Source: Chloroflexi bacterium RIFCSPLOWO2_02_FULL_71_16
GTDB taxonomy: Bacteria > Chloroflexota > Limnocylindria > P2-11E
Length of the DNA: 10,768 bases
Reading direction: 5' to 3'
Assembly (NCBI GenBank): GCA_001795345.1
Contig: MGON01000066.1
Span: 40,362 to 51,129, forward strand
Below, one piece after another: positions 6,377 through 10,768 of the stretch (positions are counted from its first letter, which is position 1; each line of letters starts with the position of its first letter). Below the pieces are notes generated by a model, which was not told the origin of the DNA, searched no databases, and saw nothing but the letters and a program-made list of their open reading frames with translations. The position numbers and the translations under genes are program-made.

Positions 6377-7383
6377 GCCCGGCCGCCCGAGCCGGCGCCC
6401 CGGCCGCGACGCTCACCCAGGCGAAGATCCCCGGCGCCAGGCTCTTTCGCAGGGGCAAGGTCCGCGACGTGTACGAGGCCGGTGACGGGCTGCTCGTGAT
6501 GGTCGCGAGCGACCGCCTCTCCGCGTTCGACGTGGTCCTTCCGACGCCCATCCCGCAGAAGGGCCGGGTGCTGACGCGGCTCTCGAGCTTCTGGTTCGAG
6601 CGCACGAAGGCGATCGCCCCGAACCACATCGTGGAGACGGACCTCGCGAGATTCCCCGAGCCGTTCCGCTCGCACCCCGAGCTCGGCGGCCGCTCCGTGC
6701 TGGTACGCCGCTGTGAGCGGATCGACATCGAGTGCGTCGCCCGCGGCTACGTGAGCGGATCGGCCTGGGCCGAGTACCGGAAGATGGGCACGATCGCCGG
6801 CGAGCGGATGCCGCCCGGGCTCCTAGAGTCGGAGCAGCTGCGGGAGCCGATCTTCACTCCGGCGACGAAGGCGGTCACGGGCCACGACGAGAACATCTCG
6901 CGCGCCCAGCTCGCGGCGATGGTCGGGCACGAGCTCGCGAAGAAGCTCGAGGCCGTCACGATCGCCCTCTACCGCTCAGCGCACGCGTTCGCTCTCGGGC
7001 GCGGGCTGATCCTCGCCGACACGAAGTTCGAGTTTGGCTTTGGGCCGGAGCCGAACCCGGCGCCCCCGCCGTCGAAGGTCAGCGATCCGCGGTACATGGC
7101 GAGCGGCCCGCTGACGCTCATCGACGAGGTGCTCACCCCCGACTCGTCGCGCTATTGGGACGCCGCCCGCTACCGCGCCGGCGAGACTCCGCCCTCGTTC
7201 GACAAGCAGTACGTGCGGGACTTCCTGGTCGCGTCGGGGTGGAACAAGGAGCCACCCGCCCCGAAGCTGCCGCCGGAGGTGGTGGAGGGCACGAGCCAGA
7301 GGTACCTGGACTGCTACGAGCGGATCGTCGGGAGGCCGCTGGACGCGACCGACGCGCCGCCGGTCCGGACGGGTGGCCGATGA
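6373..7383 (+). CDS. purC: Phosphoribosylaminoimidazole-succinocarboxamide (SAICAR) synthase
   Basis: PurC joins CAIR and aspartate with ATP to give SAICAR, the substrate of PurB just upstream. The 336-residue product has GKVRDVYE (28-35), the signature ASDRLSAFDVVLP (45-57), CVARGYVSGSAW (121-132), the metal and nucleotide-binding LADTKFEFG (214-222) and the block LTLIDEVLTPDSSRYW (247-262), ending with SFDKQYVRDFL. It is the longer form of the family (about 300 residues and up). A Pro-rich insert (PEPNPAPPPSK, 225-235) lies between the last two motifs. ATG overlaps the purB stop as ATGA, with GGAG 11 nt upstream. The stop overlaps the purS ATG in the same way, giving a tightly coupled purB-purC-purS block. 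Confidence 0.95.
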   Translation: MSPAARAGAPAATLTQAKIPGARLFRRGKVRDVYEAGDGLLVMVASDRLSAFDVVLPTPIPQKGRVLTRLSSFWFERTKAIAPNHIVETDLARFPEPFRSHPELGGRSVLVRRCERIDIECVARGYVSGSAWAEYRKMGTIAGERMPPGLLESEQLREPIFTPATKAVTGHDENISRAQLAAMVGHELAKKLEAVTIALYRSAHAFALGRGLILADTKFEFGFGPEPNPAPPPSKVSDPRYMASGPLTLIDEVLTPDSSRYWDAARYRAGETPPSFDKQYVRDFLVASGWNKEPPAPKLPPEVVEGTSQRYLDCYERIVGRPLDATDAPPVRTGGR

Positions 7384-7628
7384 GATTCGTCGCCACCATC
7401 CACGTGCGGCCCAAGCCCGAGGTGCGCGACCCCCAGGGCGAAGCCGTGCTGGGCGCGCTCCGATCGATCGGACTCGACGTCGCGAATGTGCGGACCGGCA
7501 AGGAGATCGTCGTGACCCTGGAAGCGCCGAGCGAGGCCGCGGCGCGCGAGGCTGCGGACCGCATGGGCCAAGAGCTGCTCGCGAATCCCGTGATCGACGA
7601 CTTCTCGGTGGAGCTGCGGGCGAGCTGA
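7380..7628 (+). CDS. purS: Phosphoribosylformylglycinamidine synthase subunit PurS
   Basis: PurS is the small structural subunit that bridges PurQ and PurL in the three-part FGAR amidotransferase. The 82-residue product is the usual length and contains the family core RPKPEVRDPQGEAV (10-23), ALRSIGLDVANVRTGK (26-41) and the second beta-alpha half ending in DDFSVEL. The ATG overlaps the purC stop as ATGA. In most genomes purQ follows purS directly. Here an antitoxin-like gene comes between, starting 18 nt after the purS stop. Confidence 0.93.
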   Translation: MRFVATIHVRPKPEVRDPQGEAVLGALRSIGLDVANVRTGKEIVVTLEAPSEAAAREAADRMGQELLANPVIDDFSVELRAS

Positions 7629-7634
7629 CACGAA

Positions 7635-7640
7635 TATGCT
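7635..7640 (+). promoter_or_regulatory. Possible leaderless promoter of the VapB-like gene (-10 TATGCT)
   Basis: TATGCT fits TANNNT and ends 6 nt before ATG 7647. No Shine-Dalgarno sequence is present in the 18-nt gap after purS. No convincing -35 is visible, so this is weaker than the guaB and purQ cases. Confidence 0.35.
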
Positions 7641-7646
7641 CGCCGC

Positions 7647-7850
7647 ATGAGCAGGATCACGGTTCGCATCGACCCGGAGTTGATCGCTCGCGTCATGCTC
7701 AAGTACGGCTTTCGGACGAAGCGCGAAGCGATCGACTTCGCACTGCGCCAGGCGGCCGGCTACGACGCCAGTGAGATCCTCGCGCTTAGGGGGACCGGCT
7801 GGGAAGGCGACCTGCGGAAGATGCGGAGGACCAGAAACCTGGAGATCTGA
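7647..7850 (+). CDS. Orphan VapB-type antitoxin / ribbon-helix-helix protein
   Basis: The 67-residue product looks like a VapB-family antitoxin. A beta strand SRITVRID (2-9) and helices over ELIARVMLKYGFRTKREAIDFALRQ form the ribbon-helix-helix DNA-binding dimer. The tail LALRGTGWEGDL (46-57) is the toxin-binding segment typical of this family. The normal partner VapC, a PIN-domain RNase, usually starts in a TGATG overlap. Here TGATG is present (7848-7852) but leads only to a 16-codon frame with no PIN motif, so the antitoxin is an orphan. Codons such as TTG, AGG, AGA and GCA make its usage less biased than its neighbours, suggesting acquisition. It may act as a local DNA-binding regulator. 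The gene call is firm and the VapB assignment good; any role in purine control is speculation. Confidence 0.82.
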   Translation: MSRITVRIDPELIARVMLKYGFRTKREAIDFALRQAAGYDASEILALRGTGWEGDLRKMRRTRNLEI

Positions 7851-7900
7851 TGCGCGAGCGTCACCGATCTCCCCTCGTAATTCGCGCGGCGATCGCCTAG
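7850..7900 (+). other. 16-codon frame in the expected vapC position
   Basis: ATG 7850 overlaps the stop of the VapB-like gene as TGATG, the junction typical of vapBC pairs. The frame closes after 16 codons at TAG 7898-7900, within the -10 box of purQ. Its peptide (MRERHRSPLVIRAAIA) has none of the PIN-domain start (a hydrophobic strand then Asp). It is either a deletion scar of vapC or a chance frame. Confidence 0.2.
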
Positions 7901-7903
7901 CAT
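7875..7903 (+). promoter_or_regulatory. Leaderless-type promoter of purQ (-10 TAGCAT)
   Basis: TAGCAT (7898-7903) lies 7 nt before the purQ ATG, the same spacing as TAGACT before guaB. TCGTAA at 7875-7880 is a possible -35 region and resembles TCGTTA at 66-71 upstream of guaB at nearly the same distance. GAAGG at 7905-7909 is too close to the ATG to serve as a normal ribosome binding site, which favours leaderless initiation. Confidence 0.45.
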
Positions 7904-7910
7904 CGAAGGC

Positions 7911-8699
7911 ATGACGAAGATCGCGGTCCTCCGCTTCCCTGGAACGTGGAGCGAGCGCGACTTCGAGCACGCGCTCGGGCTGGTAGGCGCGGAGACGCGG
8001 ATCCTGTGGCACGAGGACGTCCGGCTCGAGGGCTTCGACGCCGCGGTCGTCCCCGGCGGCTTCGCCTACGGCGACTACGTCCGCGCCGGCGCGATCGCGC
8101 GCCTCTCGCCGGCGATCCGCGAGCTGCGCCGCTTCGCCGAGGCGGGCGGCCCCGTGCTCGGCAGCTGCAACGGCTTCCAGATCCTGTGCGAGGCGGGACT
8201 GCTGCCGGGCGCGCTGACGCGCAACACCGGTCTCGAGTTCCGCTGCGACTGGGTCGGCATGAGGATCGAGACCGACGCGACCCCGTTCACGCGCGGCCTG
8301 AGGGGGGACCTGGTGCGCATGCCCATCGCGCACGGCGAGGGCTGCTGGGTGGCCGACGCGGCGACCGTCGCCAGGGTCGAGGAGCGTGGCCTCGTGGTCT
8401 TCCGCTACGTCGACGAGCACGGCCGCGCCACGCCGGAGGCCAACCCGAACGGATCGGTGAACAACATCGCGGGCCTGCGGAACGAGATGGGCAACGTGGT
8501 CGGCCTCATGCCGCATCCCGAGCGCTGCGCCGAGCCGCTCATGGGCGGCACAGACGGACTCAAGGTGCTTCGCAGCCTCGTCGCGTCAGTCGGCAAGGAA
8601 GTTGCCGAGGAGGCACCTGTGACATCGGGAACGAAAGCGGCCGATCAGCAAGGTGCGGCCTACTTAAAAGGCGCGGCCTACTTGAAAGGCTGCGGCTGA
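7911..8699 (+). CDS. purQ: Phosphoribosylformylglycinamidine synthase subunit PurQ, with repeat-bearing tail
   Basis: PurQ hydrolyses glutamine and supplies ammonia to PurL. The 262-residue product has PGGFAYGDYVRAGAIAR (48-64), the nucleophile elbow GSCNGFQIL (Cys86) and the His202/Glu204 pair in MPHPER, so the glutaminase triad is intact. The usual early GSNCD motif reads GTWSE (11-15). The family normally ends near DGLKVLRSLV (215-224). Here a tail of about 38 residues follows, rich in Ala, Gly and Lys, and ending in a DNA-level tandem repeat (GAAYLK twice). Part of the tail (PVTSGTKAA, 236-244) resembles the PurL N-terminus (PVLTGTKAA). The gene has its own promoter-like box and is separated from purS by the VapB-like gene and from purL by the MNT-HEPN gene. 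Confidence 0.94.
   Translation: MTKIAVLRFPGTWSERDFEHALGLVGAETRILWHEDVRLEGFDAAVVPGGFAYGDYVRAGAIARLSPAIRELRRFAEAGGPVLGSCNGFQILCEAGLLPGALTRNTGLEFRCDWVGMRIETDATPFTRGLRGDLVRMPIAHGEGCWVADAATVARVEERGLVVFRYVDEHGRATPEANPNGSVNNIAGLRNEMGNVVGLMPHPERCAEPLMGGTDGLKVLRSLVASVGKEVAEEAPVTSGTKAADQQGAAYLKGAAYLKGCG
8626..8641 (+). repeat. Direct repeat, left copy (partner at 9643-9658)
   Basis: CGGGAACGAAAGCGGC in the purQ tail matches CGGGGACGAAAGCGGC at 9643-9658 in the purL start at 15 of 16 positions. Both are read in the same phase, giving GTKAA. The copies flank the MNT-HEPN gene, 1017 bp apart. Confidence 0.5.
8652..8697 (+). repeat. 18-bp tandem repeat at the 3' end of purQ
   Basis: GGTGCGGCCTACTTAAAA (8652-8669) is followed directly by GGCGCGGCCTACTTGAAA (8670-8687), 16 of 18 identical. 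A partial third copy, GGCTGCGGCT (8688-8697), ends at the stop codon. It encodes GAAYLK twice then GCG. The first copy uses TTA, a very rare codon in DNA this GC-rich. It may be a slippage product or a short regulatory repeat before the next gene. Confidence 0.7.
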
Positions 8700-8703
8700 T
8701 CAA

Positions 8704-9558
8704 GTGGATCTATTCGAACGGCAGGCGCAGATGGCGACGCTCTTCCAGACCAATCCGGTCGACGCCGCCTACGCGCACGCGCTCGCCCAGGGCAAGCGCG
8801 TGGTCGGCAAGAGCTCGGAGGTCGTGGACATCGCCCTGCTGCTCCTCGACCAGGTCCGCGCCAACGAGTTCTTCGACTACCAGGTGTACTTCGTGAGCGA
8901 GCTCTCGAAGGCGCTCGAGACGAGCGACGTCGACGTGCTCATCCTCAACCGCGCCTCGCTCCTCCAGCGCGCCAAGGTGGTCCGCAGCTGGGGGCTCCTC
9001 TACCAGCGGGACCAGAAGCGCCGGGTCGTGTTCGAGGCCCGCGCGGTCATGGACTACCTCGAGTTCCAGAAGTACGACGACCTGCAGTCGAAGGCGCTGG
9101 CCGAGCGGACGCGCGGCGAGCGCTTCGCCATCGACGAGACGTACGTGCGGGCGCGGCTCGCGCGGCTGCGCGAGTACGTGCGCCTGCTGATGGACCTGCG
9201 GCCCATCGAGCCGACGAAGTTCAAGGCCGACCCGAAGCTGTACGGCCTCGCCCAGTGGTACCTGCAGCAGGCGGTCGAGCTCCTGTTCGGCACCGGCGCC
9301 TACCTAGTGATGGCCCTCGCTCTGCCGAAGCCGGAGGCGTACCACGACATCCTCGACGCCATCGCCGGCCGCGGGATCATCGACAAGCCGCTCGCGTACA
9401 AGCTCGAGCAGCTGGCGAACCTCCGGAACCTGCTCGCCTACGACCGGGAGCAGACAGACATCGACGAGGTGCACGGCCACATCCAGACGCGCCTCGGCGA
9501 GCTGGCCGCCTTCGCGGACCAGGTCGAGGCCTTCCTAGGGGGCGACGCGCAGGTCTAG
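8704..9558 (+). CDS. Fused MntA-like nucleotidyltransferase and HepT-like HEPN protein, both motifs degenerate
   Basis: The 284-residue product reads as a minimal nucleotidyltransferase domain (about 20-125) joined to a HEPN/DUF86 domain (about 145-278). MntA-like marks are the DVDVLILNRASLLQRAKVV block (75-93) and LLYQRD/VFEARAVMDYLEF (98-121). HepT-like marks are ARLREYVRLL, the helix around WYLQQAVELLFGTGAYLV, and FRNLL-type RNLLAYDRE (241-249). In active MNT enzymes a GS motif and a D-x-D pair bind nucleotide and metal. Here the aligned places read HA (25-26) and SEVVD (38-42). The HEPN RNase motif RN-x3-H-x-Y reads RNLLAYDR, so His is Tyr246 and Tyr is Arg248. Normally these are two genes forming the type VII toxin-antitoxin pair, in which MntA AMPylates HepT. 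This looks like a domesticated, non-catalytic fusion, perhaps a nucleotide-sensing or scaffold partner of PurQ/PurL (inference). GTG 8704 lies 4 nt after the purQ stop; ATG 8731 is an alternative. Confidence 0.8.
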   Translation: MDLFERQAQMATLFQTNPVDAAYAHALAQGKRVVGKSSEVVDIALLLLDQVRANEFFDYQVYFVSELSKALETSDVDVLILNRASLLQRAKVVRSWGLLYQRDQKRRVVFEARAVMDYLEFQKYDDLQSKALAERTRGERFAIDETYVRARLARLREYVRLLMDLRPIEPTKFKADPKLYGLAQWYLQQAVELLFGTGAYLVMALALPKPEAYHDILDAIAGRGIIDKPLAYKLEQLANLRNLLAYDREQTDIDEVHGHIQTRLGELAAFADQVEAFLGGDAQV

Positions 9559-9570
9559 CCGGGGGCTCCG

Positions 9571-9584
9571 CGCGTCGGTAGGCT
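9571..9584 (+). promoter_or_regulatory. Leaderless-type promoter before purL (-10 TAGGCT)
   Basis: TAGGCT (9579-9584) ends 7 nt before ATG 9592, the spacing seen at guaB and purQ. The 14-mer CGCGTCGGTAGGCT matches the guaB promoter region (80-93) at 12 positions. The start it serves is that of a 10-codon ORF, not of purL itself. No good -35 is visible. Confidence 0.45.
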
Positions 9585-9591
9585 AGAGGTG

Positions 9592-9624
9592 ATGGCGCGG
9601 CGCGGAGAGTTCCTCCGGTCATGA
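9592..9624 (+). CDS. 10-codon upstream ORF coupled to purL
   Basis: ATG 9592 follows a -10 box by 7 nt. It opens the frame MARRGEFLRS, ending at TGA 9622-9624, which overlaps the purL ATG (9621) as ATGA. A leaderless mRNA would begin with this mini-ORF. A ribosome reading it would melt the downstream hairpin (9603-9617) and stop exactly at the purL start. It has no amino-acid run typical of attenuation. Small size means chance cannot be excluded. Confidence 0.4.
   Translation: MARRGEFLRS
9603..9617 (+). promoter_or_regulatory. Hairpin pairing the purL ribosome binding site
   Basis: CGGAG (9603-9607) pairs with CTCCG (9613-9617) around AGTTC. The left arm begins the only Shine-Dalgarno-like sequence before purL, GGAGAG (9604-9609), 11 nt upstream of ATG 9621. 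The stem is short but GC-rich and could limit purL initiation unless opened by translation of the mini-ORF. Confidence 0.4.
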
Positions 9625-10768
9625 GCCCGTCCCCGGTGCTCACGGGGACGAAAGCGGCGCAGCCTAGCCCGCAGCAGGACATCGCTCGCGAGGTCGGCCT
9701 GACCCCGAACGAAGCGGGGCACGTTCGCGCGCTCGTCGCCCGTGAACCCAACCACCTCGAGTGGGGGATGTTCGGTGCGATGTGGAGCGAGCACTGCGCC
9801 TACAAGCACTCGAAGCCGCTCCTCCGGACGCTCCCGTCGACGGGCGCGCGCGTGGCCATCGGCCCCGGCGAGAACGCCGGCGCGGTCGACCTCGGCGACG
9901 GCCTCCTCTGCGTCTTCAAGGTCGAGAGCCACAACCACCCGAGCGCGGTCGAGCCCTACCAGGGCGCCGCGACCGGCGTCGGCGGGATCCTCCGGGACGT
10001 CTTCGCCATGGGCGCGCGGCCCGTCGCGGTCCTCAACGCGCTCTTCTTCGGCCCGCCCGAGCACCAGCGGACGCGCCGCCTCGTGTCCGGCGTCGTCGGC
10101 GGCATCTCCTTCTACGGGAACTGCGTCGGCATCCCCGACGTGGGCGGCCACGTCTCTTTCGAGCCGTGCTACGCCGACAACCCGCTGGTGAACGCGATGT
10201 GTGTCGGGATCGTCCACCGCGACGACCTACGGCGCGCCGACACCGCTCGTCCCGGCAGCGCCGTCTACCTCGTGGGCAGCGACACCGGGCGCGACGGCAT
10301 CGCCGGTGCGTCGCTCCTCGCCTCCTTCGAGCTGGGCGCGGCCGACGACAGCAAGCGCCCCTCGGTGCAGGTGGGGAACCCGTTCCTCGAGAAGCTGCTC
10401 ATGGAGGCCACCATCGAGCTCGTGCGCAGCGACGCGGTCGAGGCGATCCAGGACCTGGGTGCGGCCGGCCTGACCTGCGCGACCAGCGAGGTGGCGGCTC
10501 GCAGCGGCGTCGGCATGCGCATCGACGTGGACCTCGTGCCGCGGCGGGCGACCGGGATGATCCCGTACGAGGTGATGCTCTCGGAGTCGCAGGAGCGGAT
10601 GCTCGTCGTCGCCCGGCCCGGGCGGGAGCGCGACGTCGAGGACACCTTCCGCCGCTGGGAGCTCCACGGCACGCTAATCGGCGAGGTCATCCCCGAGCCG
10701 GTGCTCGAGATCCGCTCGGGCGGGGAGGTCGTCGCGACGCTGCCGCCGAAGGCGCTCGCCGACGATGC
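9621..10768 (+). CDS. purL: Phosphoribosylformylglycinamidine synthase subunit PurL (5' part)
   Basis: PurL is the ATP-dependent synthetase subunit that converts FGAR to FGAM with ammonia from PurQ. The window holds 382 codons, about half of the usual small PurL (roughly 720-750), and the frame is open at the right edge. Visible motifs are MWSEHCAYKHSK (54-65), VESHNHPSAVEPYQGAATGVGG (101-122) with the nucleotide and metal-binding residues, the loop GSDTGRDGIAGA (219-230), VQVGNPFLEKLLMEA (249-263), DLGAAGLTCATSE (278-290) and SESQERM (321-327). ATG 9621 is chosen because it precedes the family N-terminus and overlaps the mini-ORF stop. The first 18 or so residues are a variable leader whose PVLTGTKAA resembles the PurQ tail. 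Confidence 0.95.
   Translation, partial: MSPSPVLTGTKAAQPSPQQDIAREVGLTPNEAGHVRALVAREPNHLEWGMFGAMWSEHCAYKHSKPLLRTLPSTGARVAIGPGENAGAVDLGDGLLCVFKVESHNHPSAVEPYQGAATGVGGILRDVFAMGARPVAVLNALFFGPPEHQRTRRLVSGVVGGISFYGNCVGIPDVGGHVSFEPCYADNPLVNAMCVGIVHRDDLRRADTARPGSAVYLVGSDTGRDGIAGASLLASFELGAADDSKRPSVQVGNPFLEKLLMEATIELVRSDAVEAIQDLGAAGLTCATSEVAARSGVGMRIDVDLVPRRATGMIPYEVMLSESQERMLVVARPGRERDVEDTFRRWELHGTLIGEVIPEPVLEIRSGGEVVATLPPKALADD

Noticed and set aside
7850..7900. A VapC toxin gene after the VapB-like gene
   Set aside because: Only 16 codons and no PIN-domain acidic residues. At most a remnant.
1..10768. tRNA, rRNA, CRISPR array, insertion sequence, PurR box or purine riboswitch
   Set aside because: None was seen on either strand by inspection. 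The gaps between genes are too short or lack the required structures, and no transposase or terminal inverted repeats occur around the inserted genes.

Overview
This is a dense, all-plus-strand de novo purine biosynthesis and GMP-branch cluster from a GC-rich bacterium (roughly 70% GC by eye, strong third-position G/C bias). The order is guaB, guaA, purD, purE, purB, purC, purS, vapB-like, purQ, MNT-HEPN fusion, purL (running off the right edge). The separate PurS, PurQ and small PurL subunits are typical of Gram-positives, Chloroflexota, many deep-branching bacteria and archaea, rather than gammaproteobacteria. I cannot fix the phylum. Four starts (guaB, the vapB-like gene, purQ and a mini-ORF before purL) lie 6-7 nt downstream of a TANNNT box, the geometry of leaderless transcripts in several high-GC phyla.

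Layout. 1-55 is the tail of an unidentified upstream gene. 101-1222 is guaB, encoding an IMP dehydrogenase without the regulatory CBS pair. 1293-2999 (guaA) and 2990-4351 (purD) carry N-terminal extensions of about 53 and 35 residues. 4348-4827 is purE, and 4970-6376 is purB. Between them sits a 49-codon ORF that overlaps both neighbours by 4 nt. It contains two tandem palindromes matching the NtrC-type enhancer consensus, and these also fold as one long RNA hairpin. purB, purC and purS follow with ATGA overlaps. An orphan VapB-like antitoxin gene (7647-7850) splits purS from purQ. A fused, motif-degenerate MntA/HepT-like protein (8704-9558) splits purQ from purL. purL is preceded by a 10-codon ORF and a small hairpin that pairs with its likely ribosome binding site.

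How the genes work together. PurD makes GAR. PurS, PurQ and PurL form the FGAR amidotransferase. PurE, PurC and PurB carry AIR carboxylation, SAICAR synthesis and the two lyase steps. GuaB and GuaA convert IMP to GMP. PurF, PurN/T, PurM, PurK, PurH and PurA are not in the window. The most unusual points are the two toxin-antitoxin-derived genes flanking purQ inside the PurSQL unit, the double palindrome with its hidden small ORF before purB, and the CBS-less GuaB.
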